Positions 44,863 through 55,207 of a stretch of DNA of 64,000 bases are shown one piece after another. Within the stretch, counting starts at the first letter, position 1. Each line of letters begins with the position of its first letter. Origin of the DNA: Oceanospirillales bacterium. Its GTDB lineage: Bacteria; Pseudomonadota; Gammaproteobacteria; Pseudomonadales; Endozoicomonadaceae. Under the pieces are notes generated by a model that had not been told where the DNA came from, made no database searches, and saw nothing but the letters and a program-made list of their open reading frames with translations. Location: positions 62,001 to 126,000 of the forward strand of contig SIHQ01000006.1 of assembly GCA_004762125.1 (NCBI GenBank), written 5' to 3'. The translations under genes and the position numbers were made by a program.

Positions 44863-44972
44863 AGCTTTTGACTTGCATAGGAGAGGCAATCAGATAACAG
44901 GAGCTTATTAAGTCCTGTTACCTGTCGGAATGAATTTAAATCCGTTCAAGAAACAAATTCAAATTGTCTGAA

Positions 44973-45947
44973 TCACAGAGAGCTTTTGTCTACTGCGACA
45001 TAAGGAACACGAACAACCTTATCGTCGATATTCCAGATAGTACCGTGACCTGCGGCTTTACCATTGGCAAGGTTACGTGCCAATTCAAAAGCGGCTTTCG
45101 CTTGATTGTTACCGTCATTCAAGACAGTACCCTGAAGCTCACCACTTCTGACCAGAGCCAGAGCTTCGCTGAGAGCATCAACACCAAAGACTGGCAAACT
45201 TGACTTGTCGCCCGCTTTAAGTGCTTCAATAGCGCCCATTGCCATAGCGTCATTATTAGCAATAACGACTTCAATACGATCGGCATTCGGTCCTGAAATC
45301 CAGGCATCTACCTTGTCTTTTGCCATGGCTGTATCCCACATCGCTGTATCCAGATGCAGCTCATCGGTCTTGTAGCCATTATCATTCAAAGTAGAAATAA
45401 CGTAACTGGTTCTAGCTTCAGCATCTGGATGACCTGGCTCGCCTTTCAACAGAACATACTGAATAACGCCGTCTTTGTTGAGGTCCCACTTAGGATTGAC
45501 CTTCCACTGCTTACCAATCATTTCACCCTGAATAATGCCAGACTCTTTGGAATCGGCACCAACATAGTAAGCGTCCTTGTAGCTTGCAAGGGCTTCTTTA
45601 CTGGGTTCCTTGTTATAAAAAACAATCGGAACACCATCCAATTTTGCTTTTTTGATAATAACGGTAGCCGCTGCAGGATCGACTAAGTTAATAGCCAGCG
45701 CCTGAACACCTTTAGCCAACATGACATCAATCTGATCATTCTGTTTGGACTGATCATTCTGTGAGTCATTCATCAGCAATCGAATATCACTGTCTTTGCT
45801 TGCTTCTTTCTCAATAGCTTTGCGCACCACAGACATAAAGTTGTCGTCGTACTTGTAAACCGTTACGCCAAGAGTTGTCTCAGCCTGAGCACCAACAGCT
45901 ATGGACAGGCCTGCAACAAGCGCAGCCAGTGTGGATAATTTTTTCAT
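44973..45947 (-). CDS. mglB: Galactose-binding periplasmic protein MglB
   Basis: 324 residues (E. coli MglB about 332). Signal peptide [22 protein letters not shown]; then [64 protein letters not shown] and [16 protein letters not shown], all MglB hallmarks, including the calcium-loop-like [10 protein letters not shown]. It delivers galactose, glucose or methylgalactoside to MglAC. First gene of the operon; AGGCAGGAAAATC precedes the ATG. Confidence 0.95.
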   Translation of the reverse strand: MKKLSTLAALVAGLSIAVGAQAETTLGVTVYKYDDNFMSVVRKAIEKEASKDSDIRLLMNDSQNDQSKQNDQIDVMLAKGVQALAINLVDPAAATVIIKKAKLDGVPIVFYNKEPSKEALASYKDAYYVGADSKESGIIQGEMIGKQWKVNPKWDLNKDGVIQYVLLKGEPGHPDAEARTSYVISTLNDNGYKTDELHLDTAMWDTAMAKDKVDAWISGPNADRIEVVIANNDAMAMGAIEALKAGDKSSLPVFGVDALSEALALVRSGELQGTVLNDGNNQAKAAFELARNLANGKAAGHGTIWNIDDKVVRVPYVAVDKSSL

Positions 45948-46161
45948 GATTTTCCTGCCTGTATCACACGTTATTATTATTTGAGCTTTCTGATACGTAT
46001 TTCATCCTATCAGAGAGTTTCCTGTTCGTGGGTAATACAGTTAAACAAAATGTAACAAAGTCTAACTTTACCTGTTTCATAGCGTTGAATTCCTTTATCC
46101 ATGGTTCGCTAACCCTGTATATTAAAAACATACTAATCAAAATAAATAGCAGTCTTCACCT

Positions 46162-46920
46162 ATGCCCTTGCCTCAGAAAATCTACGTTGTTGATGATGAT
46201 CAAAGCATTCGAAATTTAATTGCCAGTTACCTGATTAAACATGGCTTCGAAGTTGAGACGGCTGAAAATGGCTCTGTTTTTTTATCACTGTTTCAAAGCA
46301 AATCCACTGCCGAGAACAGCAATGCTCTCGTCGTTCTGGATATTATGATGCCGGGAATGGATGGATTTGAGGTATGCCGTCAACTTCGTAACCGTTCAAA
46401 TGTGCCTGTGATTATGCTCACTGCAGTTTCTGATGATACTGACCGAATTCTGGGCCTTGAACTGGGGGCTGATGATTATCTCGCCAAACCTTTTAACCCC
46501 AGAGAACTTCTGGCCCGTATCAAGGCGATTTTTCGACGCAGTCAATCCACAAAAAATCAGCCAAAAGTTGCTGAACGTTTCTGTTACTTTAACCAGCTAT
46601 GTCTGGATACTCTGACCAGAAGCCTTGTTTGTAACACTAACCAACAGGCTCTTTCCGGTGCCGATTACAACTTGCTGATGTTGTTTATCGAAAATGCAGG
46701 ACAGGTACTGACCCGGGACACCATTGCCGAACACACTCGTAACAGGGACTCAGCTCCTATGGATCGATTTGTCGACGTGCATATCAGCCGCTTACGCCAG
46801 TGCCTCGGAGAAAATGCCAAAACTCCGGAAATTATTCGTACTGTTCGTGGTGAAGGGTATGTCATGGCAACAGAAGTCCAATTCAGTTCAATACTGAACA
46901 CTAAGCTGGAAAGCTGCTGA
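46162..46920 (+). CDS. OmpR-family response regulator
   Basis: 252 residues. Receiver domain with acidic pair DDD at 11-13, phospho-acceptor Asp at about 60 (VVLDIMMPG), Thr in MLTAVSD and Lys in YLAKPFNP. A winged-helix DNA-binding domain follows (LSGADYNLLMLFIENAGQVLTRDTIAEH; VDVHISRLRQCL; IRTVRGEGYV). It is divergent from mglB across 214 bp and overlaps its kinase gene by one base. Control of mglBAC is a natural guess but not shown. Confidence 0.93.
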   Translation: MPLPQKIYVVDDDQSIRNLIASYLIKHGFEVETAENGSVFLSLFQSKSTAENSNALVVLDIMMPGMDGFEVCRQLRNRSNVPVIMLTAVSDDTDRILGLELGADDYLAKPFNPRELLARIKAIFRRSQSTKNQPKVAERFCYFNQLCLDTLTRSLVCNTNQQALSGADYNLLMLFIENAGQVLTRDTIAEHTRNRDSAPMDRFVDVHISRLRQCLGENAKTPEIIRTVRGEGYVMATEVQFSSILNTKLESC

Positions 46921-48368
46921 TGCAAAAGCAACGGTTCAAACTGTCACTGGCCAGTCGTTTCTTCCTGGTCATGATTGGCTTACTGCTATCAACGCAACTG
47001 GTCGTCAATGAACTCTGGGAGCAACAGACCCGCAAAGAAAGAGAAACGGCTCTCAGAGAAGTATCCCTGAACATGGCACTTCGAGTGTCTTCAACCATTG
47101 AATACTTTGCTGCGCTTCCTACCCAGTATCGCCATATTGTTTTGAACCAACTCAAATACATGGGCGGAACCCGATACTTAGTGATACTGAACAAAGAGTT
47201 CATAACAACGGACGCCTTCGAAAACAGTAAATCCCATGACATCATTCTTAAAGAGTTCAGGCACCTGCTGCAGCAAAACAGTAACGTCAGCAATGACATT
47301 AACATCAGCTTCTCTCGTCCCGACACTCTGAAAGCCATCGATAATGAGACCCTTTTGAAAGACCTTTCTCATCGTTGGAACAGTGAAAACCTGGATTTAT
47401 CCGAGCATGGTGCCCCCATACTCGTCGTGCAGATAAGACTGGCTGAAGATGAATGGCTCTATCTGGCAACTATACTTCCAGAGTCTTCAGTTATGTCACC
47501 TGATTACCTGTCACAACCTCTGGATTGGAGCTACCTGCTCTGGATGCTGGTCATTCTGGCTGTCGCCAGTTTGTTGATTCACTATATGACTCGCCCGTTT
47601 ACACAGCTGGCACAAACAGCAAAACACTTCGGACTGAATCTCAAACCAGTTATGCTGCCCGAAAATGGCTGTTACGAATATGAGTCAACGGCCAAAGCTT
47701 TTAATAATATGCAGCAGAATATTCGTCATTTTATGAATGACAGAAAACTGCTGTTTACTGGTATATCTCACGATCTCAAGACACCGATTACTCGACTTAG
47801 ATTACGATCAGAATTCCTGGATGACAGCGAACAGCAAGCAGAATTTATCGAAGACCTCGATCATCTGGACATGATGGTAAAAAGTGCCTTGCAAACACTA
47901 TCGGATACCGACATTCATGAGAACGCTCAACGTATAAATCTTGGTAAACTGTTGGCTCATACGGCTAATACAGCCAACTCCATAGGTCAGAGTGTTTCTG
48001 TAGACCTGGAGCAGGGTATTGAAATCACCGGAAAGTCTCTGGCTCTGAAAAGATGTTTTGAAAATCTGATCAATAATGCCTGCACCTATGGTCAACAGGC
48101 TCATATTCAGTTGTTTCGAGTACCAGGCCAGATCATCGTCAAAACAAGAGATTTTGGTCCCGGCATTTCAGAAGAAGATCAGGAGTTGATCTTTAAACCT
48201 TATTCAAGACTTGACCATGGTCGTCAGTCTAATCCGAATGGTCATGGGTTGGGATTGCTAACTGCCAGACATCTGGCCCATATCCACAGTGGTATTCTTA
48301 CTCTTCACAACCATTCGGAAGGTGGGCTGGAGGTTATCATCAAGTTTCCTGAAGAAACCTCCTATTAG
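46920..48368 (+). CDS. Sensor histidine kinase (EnvZ-like)
   Basis: 482 residues: a membrane helix near 14-32, a periplasmic sensor of ~170 residues, a second helix near 203-220, HAMP-like linker, phospho-acceptor His at about 284 (GISHDLKTPITRLRLRSEF), N-box LINNACTYG, G1 RDFGPGI and G2 GHGLGLLTA. Paired with the upstream regulator by a stop-start overlap (TGATG). The sensed signal is unknown. Confidence 0.93.
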   Translation: MQKQRFKLSLASRFFLVMIGLLLSTQLVVNELWEQQTRKERETALREVSLNMALRVSSTIEYFAALPTQYRHIVLNQLKYMGGTRYLVILNKEFITTDAFENSKSHDIILKEFRHLLQQNSNVSNDINISFSRPDTLKAIDNETLLKDLSHRWNSENLDLSEHGAPILVVQIRLAEDEWLYLATILPESSVMSPDYLSQPLDWSYLLWMLVILAVASLLIHYMTRPFTQLAQTAKHFGLNLKPVMLPENGCYEYESTAKAFNNMQQNIRHFMNDRKLLFTGISHDLKTPITRLRLRSEFLDDSEQQAEFIEDLDHLDMMVKSALQTLSDTDIHENAQRINLGKLLAHTANTANSIGQSVSVDLEQGIEITGKSLALKRCFENLINNACTYGQQAHIQLFRVPGQIIVKTRDFGPGISEEDQELIFKPYSRLDHGRQSNPNGHGLGLLTARHLAHIHSGILTLHNHSEGGLEVIIKFPEETSY

Positions 48369-48374
48369 GGACTA

Positions 48375-50171
48375 TTAAACAAAAACAAATTCGTCTTCTG
48401 TAAGTTCCATCATGGACTCACCGCCCGCTAATACGGCAGCTCTGTGAGCTTGAGCTCTTGGCAAAATTCTCTGGAAGTAGAACTGCGCAGTTGTGACTTT
48501 TGATTTATAAAAGGGATCAGAATTCCCTTCAGCCTGTTTGCGCTGAGCAACATTGGCCATCTGCAACCAGAGATAACCCATAATCAAATAACCGGAATAC
48601 ATCAGGTAATCCACCGAAGCAGCACCAGCTTCTTCCATGTTTTTCATGGCGGCTTCACCCATCTGACCAGTCAGTTGCTGCCATTGCTGATTTAATTCAA
48701 GCATCGGCTCGACATACTGAGACAGAGCTTCATTGTCACGATTAGCCTGACAGTATTCATCAATCTGGTTTGTCATTCGAGCAAGCAACCTGCCTTTAGA
48801 TCCCAAAATTTTACGACCCACCAGATCAATGGCCTGAATACCGGTTGTACCTTCGTAAATGGTTGATATACGACCATCACGAACAATCTGTTCCATCCCA
48901 TGCTCTGCGATAAAGCCATGGCCACCAAACACCTGAACGCCAAGGTTCGTTACTTCCTGAGAAACCTCGGTACAGAAAGCTTTGGCAATGGGCGTCAATA
49001 AGCCCATCAATGCAACCGCTTCTGATTTCTGTTCATCAGTACCAAAATTTTCATGATCCACCAGCTGAGCTAGCCAATAGACAAATGCCCGTGAACCTTC
49101 AGTGAACGCTTTCTGGGTCATCAGCATTCTTCGGACATCAGGATGAACAATGATCGGATCTGCATCACCTTCAAGATTCTTCTTCCCTGTCAGTGAACGC
49201 ATTTGCAGACGCTCTCTGGCATAGCTCACTGCACCCTGAAGTGACGCTTCTGCCATGGAAAGCCCTTGAAGCGCTGTACCCATACGAGCTGTATTCATAA
49301 GGTGGAACATGATCTCCAGCCCACGGCCTTCTTCACCCAATAATATTGCACGTGCACCGTCGTAGTTCATTACGCAAGTAGCAGAAGCTTTAAGACCCAT
49401 CTTTTTCTCGATGGAACCACAGTTAATATTATTGAAGTCGCCCAGAGAACCATCTTCTTCTACCCAGTATTTGGGCGTAATAAAAAGGGAAATACCACGG
49501 GTGCCTTTTGGAGCGCCTTCGACTCTGGCAAGAATGGCATGAACAATATTACTGGTCAGATCCTGCTCACCACCGGAAATAAAGATCTTGGTACCCTGTA
49601 AGGTATAAGTGTCATCTTCATTTTTAATCGCTTTGGTTTTCAGTAAGCCGACGTCAGAACCACAATGAGCTTCTGTCAGGCACATGGTTCCAGCCCACTC
49701 ACCGCTCAACAGTTTTGGCAAAAAACGCTGTTTCTGTTCTTCGGTCGCGCCATTCAAAAGACAGGTAATAGGTGCCTGAGCCAAGCCGGTATACATTGAA
49801 AAAGCCCAGTTAGCAGAACCTGCCATTTCAGACACATAAGCACCTACAGAGTTAGGCAATCCCTGGCCACCTTCAGACTGAGGTATACCCAGTGTTTGCC
49901 AACCACCTTCACACCATTGATTCCACGCATTTTTGAAACCGTTTGGTGTCGTCACCTGACCGTTTTCAAATTGACAGCCCTCCTCATCACCGGAGCGCAT
50001 TAATGGGTGCAGTGTTTGTTCAGCAATTTTTGCTCCTTCTTCCAGAATGGCTTTCAGAAGATCAGGTGTTACCTGCTCACAACCATTCAGGCCGGAATAA
50101 TGCTGTTCACTGTTAAACACTTCATCCTGGACAAACGACATGTCCCGCAGAGGAGCCTTATAATCCGGCAT
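48375..50171 (-). CDS. Large acyl-CoA dehydrogenase (FadE/DmdC-type, ~600 residues)
   Basis: 598 residues, larger than classic dehydrogenases because of an added C-terminal domain. Motifs: CLTEAHCGSDVGLLKTKA, IFISGGEQDL, catalytic Glu in STIYEGTTGIQAIDL. This large subfamily includes fatty-acid FadE enzymes of pseudomonads and DmdC, the methylmercaptopropionyl-CoA dehydrogenase of DMSP breakdown; I cannot tell them apart by eye. It stands alone, facing the kinase gene. Confidence 0.87.
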   Translation of the reverse strand: MPDYKAPLRDMSFVQDEVFNSEQHYSGLNGCEQVTPDLLKAILEEGAKIAEQTLHPLMRSGDEEGCQFENGQVTTPNGFKNAWNQWCEGGWQTLGIPQSEGGQGLPNSVGAYVSEMAGSANWAFSMYTGLAQAPITCLLNGATEEQKQRFLPKLLSGEWAGTMCLTEAHCGSDVGLLKTKAIKNEDDTYTLQGTKIFISGGEQDLTSNIVHAILARVEGAPKGTRGISLFITPKYWVEEDGSLGDFNNINCGSIEKKMGLKASATCVMNYDGARAILLGEEGRGLEIMFHLMNTARMGTALQGLSMAEASLQGAVSYARERLQMRSLTGKKNLEGDADPIIVHPDVRRMLMTQKAFTEGSRAFVYWLAQLVDHENFGTDEQKSEAVALMGLLTPIAKAFCTEVSQEVTNLGVQVFGGHGFIAEHGMEQIVRDGRISTIYEGTTGIQAIDLVGRKILGSKGRLLARMTNQIDEYCQANRDNEALSQYVEPMLELNQQWQQLTGQMGEAAMKNMEEAGAASVDYLMYSGYLIMGYLWLQMANVAQRKQAEGNSDPFYKSKVTTAQFYFQRILPRAQAHRAAVLAGGESMMELTEDEFVFV

Positions 50172-50362
50172 AACAACAACCCTTTTTTTATTCTTGTAAG
50201 TGGCTGATTCAAACTGCTCAATGTCAGCTCAAACGAAGAAGGTCGGAAGCTTAATTAATGTTCCGTATTTTGTAGGGAGTTTATTGGAAAGATTTTGACC
50301 GGCAATACTCTAAATGAGTTAAGAGCATGACCGGTCAAGAAAGCAGAAAAATCTAGTAAATC

Positions 50363-51001
50363 CTAACGAACACCTGGCTGTTGCATACCACCAGTCATAA
50401 AGCCAATAAGCCCTTTTGCCTGAATTTCAAGGTAATTCGTTGTCCACTGTTCAGGGTTTTCACGACAGCATTTATCCCAGTCTGAAGCCATATGGATAAC
50501 CAGCTTGGCCATATACCCCAAACGTTCCAGCAATTCTTCTCTTTTGATTTCAGGCTGCTGATCCGCAAACATCTCCAAGAGTTTCAGAACCGCACTGTTA
50601 CGGGCAGAATTCAAACCACCCAACAGACTACTGCCTCTCAGTGACAGCTGACTCATCAGGCTGAAATAAGCGGTTTCTCCAACCAGATCATTTAACTGAT
50701 TGATATAGGGCTTAATGAGAACACTGACTAAATCACTGATTTCGTAGCTTCCACGTTCTTCCAGTTCCGCCATCATAATGAAACGCTGTTCATTCAAAGG
50801 AACCATTCTGTAATCAAGAATGGCACCGATGAGTCCTGCGCGATCACCAAAGTGATACTGGACTGCAGAGTTATTTCTCTGCCCTGCTTCACGAGCAATT
50901 TCGCGGTCTGAAACCGCATCAATCCCTCTCTCTGCAATCAAACGCTCTGCAGAGCGAATCAGAGCCTCCTTGGCGCTGGTTAAGGATACTTGTGCATTCA
51001 T
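50363..51001 (-). CDS. TetR-family transcription regulator
   Basis: 212 residues. N-terminal TetR helix-turn-helix: SAERLIAERGIDAVSDREIAREAGQRNNSAVQYHFGDRAGLIGAI. The C-terminal ligand domain is all helical and not assignable. It is divergent from the leucine operon across a 530-bp gap and upstream of the large dehydrogenase gene, so it could control either. It is not close to KstR2. Confidence 0.88.
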   Translation of the reverse strand: MNAQVSLTSAKEALIRSAERLIAERGIDAVSDREIAREAGQRNNSAVQYHFGDRAGLIGAILDYRMVPLNEQRFIMMAELEERGSYEISDLVSVLIKPYINQLNDLVGETAYFSLMSQLSLRGSSLLGGLNSARNSAVLKLLEMFADQQPEIKREELLERLGYMAKLVIHMASDWDKCCRENPEQWTTNYLEIQAKGLIGFMTGGMQQPGVR

Positions 51002-51531
51002 AGTGCCGTCACAAAATAATAGATTATAGATACTGGTGAAATACCAGACAGAATATATTGCAAACCAGCTGCATGATAAATAATCAAAAGCAGCTTTGGC
51101 AGAGCTGTCTATGTATTTTCATCCAATTGACTGAAAATGATGAGATTGGCATCGAAACACAGTAATTAATAGCTGTTTTATGCAAAGATAGTCGGTTATT
51201 TTTGCTTCAATGCAATACTACTCAGCTTCTGTTTATACAGTTAAATTTTCGCTTCTGCAGCAAAACCAACCACATATTTTCATTTTTTATCAGAAAAACA
51301 CTGCCCACCACACCAATCAAACGAATATCGCTCTCACATACATCTCTATCCGGTTCCATACGACATTCATCTTATGCAACATCTGCGACTTTTGGCTGGT
51401 ATATTTTTTTAACAATTAGTGAAACACTGTTGTGCACAGCATCATAAGTGACTGTCGTCATCTCTTCTCGAAAAATGAGAATGGGTGTGTTACTCAATAA
51501 AAATAATAACATCACACTGAAAGTAATTCTT
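51002..51531. other. Divergent gap between tetR-type gene and liuA
   Basis: 530 bp. Short frames here overlap each other and lack ribosome sites, so I call none. It should hold promoters for both directions; no clear operator was picked out. Confidence 0.5.
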
Positions 51532-52695
51532 ATGAGCTACCTGACATTCAATTTCAATTTGGGTGAAACCAACGACATGCTACGCGACCAGGTTCGCCAG
51601 TTTGCCGCTCGGGAAATCGCCCCTTTAGCCCAACAGACTGACACCGAAAACCAGTTTCCCATGCATCTCTGGCGAAAGTTTGGAGAGATAGGGTTATTAG
51701 GGGTTACCGTTGATGAAGCCTATGGCGGTTCGGGTCTTGGCTATCTTTCACACACCATCGCCATGGAAGAGATCAGCAGAGCATCAGCCTCTATCGGACT
51801 CAGCTATGGCGCTCATTCCAACCTCTGCGTCAACCAGATCAGCATCAATGGTACCGAAGAGCAGAAACAAAAGTATCTGCCGAAACTGGTCACTGGTGAG
51901 CATATCGGTGCACTAGCTATGAGTGAACCCAGTGCCGGTTCAGATGTTGTCAGTATGAAGCTGAAAGCAGAGAAACAGGGCGATCGTTATATTCTCAACG
52001 GCAACAAAATGTGGATTACCAATGGCCCTGACGCCCACACCTATGTGATTTATGCCAAGACCGAGCCCGAAAAAGGCTCCAGAGGTATCACGGCCTTTAT
52101 TGTTGAAAGAGACTCTAAAGGATTTTCTCAATCACAAAAGCTAGACAAGCTAGGTATGCGTGGATCGAATACCTGCGAACTGGTTTTTGAAGATTGCGAA
52201 GTTCCGGAAGAAAACATACTGGGTCAACTCAACGGTGGTGTTGCGGTTCTCATGAGTGGTCTCGATTACGAACGAGTTGTACTCAGTGGAGGCCCTACCG
52301 GCATCATGCAGGCTTGCATGGATGTTGTTGTTCCCTACATTCACGACCGGAAACAATTTGGTAAATCCATCGGTGAATTCCAACTGATTCAAGGAAAAAT
52401 AGCTGATATGTACAGCCAGATGAACGCCAGCAAAGCTTACCTCTATGCCGTAGCATCCGCCTGTGATCGTGGAGAAGCCACTCGCAAGGATGCGGCAGGC
52501 GTCATCCTCTATTGTGCCGAGCGAGCCACACAGATGGCTCTGGATGCTATCCAGATTCTGGGCGGCAATGGCTATATCAACGATTACTCCACCGGACGAC
52601 TGCTCAGAGACGCCAAACTCTATGAAATAGGGGCAGGAACATCTGAAGTTCGTCGTATGTTGATTGGTCGTGAATTGTTTAAAGAAAGCGTCTGA
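51532..52695 (+). CDS. liuA: Isovaleryl-CoA dehydrogenase
   Basis: 387 residues from the ATG at 51532 ([19 protein letters not shown]). Motifs: [41 protein letters not shown]. The base in isovaleryl-CoA dehydrogenases lies in helix G; here it is Glu in [16 protein letters not shown], while the MCAD position reads EIGAGTSE. That fits LiuA/IVD well. It converts isovaleryl-CoA to 3-methylcrotonyl-CoA and opens the liu operon. Confidence 0.95.
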   Translation: MSYLTFNFNLGETNDMLRDQVRQFAAREIAPLAQQTDTENQFPMHLWRKFGEIGLLGVTVDEAYGGSGLGYLSHTIAMEEISRASASIGLSYGAHSNLCVNQISINGTEEQKQKYLPKLVTGEHIGALAMSEPSAGSDVVSMKLKAEKQGDRYILNGNKMWITNGPDAHTYVIYAKTEPEKGSRGITAFIVERDSKGFSQSQKLDKLGMRGSNTCELVFEDCEVPEENILGQLNGGVAVLMSGLDYERVVLSGGPTGIMQACMDVVVPYIHDRKQFGKSIGEFQLIQGKIADMYSQMNASKAYLYAVASACDRGEATRKDAAGVILYCAERATQMALDAIQILGGNGYINDYSTGRLLRDAKLYEIGAGTSEVRRMLIGRELFKESV

Positions 52696-52798
52696 CCGTA
52701 AGGGCTCTCTTGAACAAACAACACCTTCCTGAAAACAAGCAGTGAGTAGCTACACAAATCAAACCTGTGCAGCTACTAAAAAAGAAGAGGTAATAACA

Positions 52799-54406
52799 AT
52801 GCCCGTTCTGCAGTCCAGGATTGCACCTGACAGTCCGGAATTTCATCAAAACCGTCGTCATATGGAAACACTGCTCAGCGAGCTTAAAGAACGCTTTGCC
52901 AGAATTAAAAAAGGCGGCAGTGACAAAGCCAGAGAGAAGCATCAAGGAAAGGGTAAACTGTTAGCCAGAGACCGAATTGCCCATCTACTGGATGCCGATT
53001 CATCCTTTCTCGAAATAGGCCGTTATGCAGCGGAAGACGTTTACCAGGATAATCCTTCCTGTGCTGGTGTAGTCGCCGGTATTGGTCATGTGTCTGGTAT
53101 TGAATGCATGATTATTGCCAATGATGCCACGGTGAAAGGCGGCTGCTATTACCCGTTAACCGTAAAAAAACACCTGCGTGCTCAAACCATTGCTGAGCAA
53201 AATAATCTTCCCTGCATCTACTTAGTAGATTCCGGTGGTGCCAACCTGCCTTATCAGGACGAAGTGTTTCCTGACCGGGAACATTTTGGCCGAATCTTTT
53301 TCAATCAAGCCAACATGTCTGCCAAGGGTATTGCTCAAATTGCAGCAGTCATGGGTTCCTGTACGGCCGGTGGCGCTTATGTTCCGGCTATGGCGGATGA
53401 AACCATTATCGTCAATGAACAGGGTACTATTTTTCTGGCAGGCCCACCGTTAGTGAAGGCCGCTACAGGTGAAGAGGTGACCGCCGAAGATCTGGGCGGC
53501 GCCAAAATACACTGCCAGGAGTCCGGTGTTGCCGACCATATGGCCGAGAATGACGCTCACGCTTTGGAATTGGTAAGAACCGCTGTTTCTCACCTTAACA
53601 AAACGAAACCGGAACAACTGAAAACCAGAGAATCTCGACCTCCCCTGTATGACTCCAAAGAACTCTACGGACTGGTTCCGGATGATTTAAAAAAGAATTA
53701 CGACGCCCGCGAGGCTATTGCCCGAATTGTCGATGGTTCAGAATTCGATGAGTTCAAAGCTCAGTATGGTGAAACACTGATCTGCGGCTTCGCCCATATT
53801 CACGGTTTCCCGGTTGGCATTCTCGCTAACAATGGTGTGCTTTTTTCAGAGTCAGCTCAAAAGGGAGCTCACTTTATCGAGCTCTGCTGCCAGCGCAAAA
53901 TACCGTTGGTTTTTCTCCAGAACATTACTGGTTTTATGGTGGGATCCCGCTACGAATCCGGTGGTATCGCCAAGCACGGTGCAAAAATGGTCATGGCTGT
54001 TACCTGTGCCAAAGTCCCCAAATTCACCGTCATCATTGGCGGCAGTTTTGGCGCTGGCAATTACGGCATGTGTGGTCGTTCTTATGACCCACGATTTATG
54101 TGGACATGGCCCAATGCCCGTATCTCCGTTATGGGAGGGGAACAAGCTGCTGGTGTACTGGCTCAGGTAAGAAAAGACGTGCTTGCCAGAACAGGGGAAA
54201 CTCTCTCAGCTGAGCAGGAAGTTGCACTGAAAGCACCCATCATTGAGGACTATGAACACAAAGGCAGCCCGATTTATGCCAGTGCAAGACTCTGGGATGA
54301 CGGCATTATTGATCCGGCGGACACTCGTGATGTTCTTGGCCTGAGCATTTCTGCCACGCTCAATGCTCCGCTGGAAGATACCCACTTTGGCGTATTCAGG
54401 ATGTAA
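52799..54406 (+). CDS. liuB: Methylcrotonyl-CoA carboxylase, carboxyltransferase (beta) subunit
   Basis: 535 residues from the ATG at 52799 (GAAGAGGTAATAACA upstream). Carboxyltransferase blocks: [69 protein letters not shown], and [19 protein letters not shown]. It carboxylates 3-methylcrotonyl-CoA together with LiuD. Second gene in the operon. Confidence 0.96.
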   Translation: MPVLQSRIAPDSPEFHQNRRHMETLLSELKERFARIKKGGSDKAREKHQGKGKLLARDRIAHLLDADSSFLEIGRYAAEDVYQDNPSCAGVVAGIGHVSGIECMIIANDATVKGGCYYPLTVKKHLRAQTIAEQNNLPCIYLVDSGGANLPYQDEVFPDREHFGRIFFNQANMSAKGIAQIAAVMGSCTAGGAYVPAMADETIIVNEQGTIFLAGPPLVKAATGEEVTAEDLGGAKIHCQESGVADHMAENDAHALELVRTAVSHLNKTKPEQLKTRESRPPLYDSKELYGLVPDDLKKNYDAREAIARIVDGSEFDEFKAQYGETLICGFAHIHGFPVGILANNGVLFSESAQKGAHFIELCCQRKIPLVFLQNITGFMVGSRYESGGIAKHGAKMVMAVTCAKVPKFTVIIGGSFGAGNYGMCGRSYDPRFMWTWPNARISVMGGEQAAGVLAQVRKDVLARTGETLSAEQEVALKAPIIEDYEHKGSPIYASARLWDDGIIDPADTRDVLGLSISATLNAPLEDTHFGVFRM

Positions 54407-54415
54407 GGAATTGAT

Positions 54416-55207
54416 ATGAACTACCAACACCTGATTATTGAACAACAACAAGAAGAAGATACAGCCAGCCTTATCTTGAATCGGCCACATGTGGGTAATG
54501 CCTTTAATGCCGAACTGATTGAAGAGCTAATCACAGCTCTTGAATATCTGGCCGGCCAACCCATTCGAGTTCTGATCTTTAAGGGAAACGGAAAACATTT
54601 TTCAGCAGGCGCTGATCTTAACTGGATGAAAAACAGTGCCAACCTGACAGAGCAAGAAAACTATGAAGATGCACAACGGCTCGCTCTTCTGCTGAAACGT
54701 CTTAATCAGTTTCCGACGCCTACCATTGCCGTCGTTCAAGGGGCGGCCTTTGGTGGTGCTGTTGGCCTGGCATCGGCCTGTGATATTGCCATTGGCACTC
54801 CTGCCAGTCGCTTCTGTCTTAGCGAAGTCAAGATTGGACTGATTCCTGCGGTGATCAGCCCCTATGTTCTTCAGACTATGGGCCATCGACAGGCCAGACG
54901 CTATTTTCTGACGGCTGAAGTTATTTCCGGTCAGCAGGCCTTAGAGTTGGGGCTGCTTCATGAATGCGTCTCAGAAGAACAGTTAGAAGAAGCTGTTCAC
55001 TCTTTGGCTCAGAACATCACTAAAAATGCGCCTCTGGCGACACGGCAAGCCAAACAGTTGCTGGCTGATATTGCTCAGCAACCTTTGGATTCCGCACTGA
55101 TTGATCTGACCTGTAAAAAGGTTGCGGCTATTCGTGTATCCAGTGAAGGCCAAGAAGGTCTATCTGCATTTTTGGAAAAGCGTGACCCTGCATGGAGGCA
55201 GACGTAA
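54416..55207 (+). CDS. liuC: Methylglutaconyl-CoA hydratase
   Basis: 263 residues of the crotonase family: NRPHVGNAFNAELI, GNGKHFSAGADLNWMK, AFGGAVGLASACDIAIG and FCLSEVKIGLIPAVISPYV. Order between liuB and liuD, with AAGGAATTGAT before the ATG, supports LiuC. It hydrates 3-methylglutaconyl-CoA to HMG-CoA. Its TAA shares bases with the LiuD start (TAATG). Confidence 0.94.
   Translation: MNYQHLIIEQQQEEDTASLILNRPHVGNAFNAELIEELITALEYLAGQPIRVLIFKGNGKHFSAGADLNWMKNSANLTEQENYEDAQRLALLLKRLNQFPTPTIAVVQGAAFGGAVGLASACDIAIGTPASRFCLSEVKIGLIPAVISPYVLQTMGHRQARRYFLTAEVISGQQALELGLLHECVSEEQLEEAVHSLAQNITKNAPLATRQAKQLLADIAQQPLDSALIDLTCKKVAAIRVSSEGQEGLSAFLEKRDPAWRQT

Noticed and set aside
50363-51001. TetR gene considered as KstR2
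   Set aside because: Beyond the common helix-turn-helix I see no KstR2-like sequence, and it is 23 kb from the steroid locus.
51202-51447. Two overlapping short frames before liuA
   Set aside because: Low-complexity translations in an A/T-rich leader, no ribosome site and mutual overlap.
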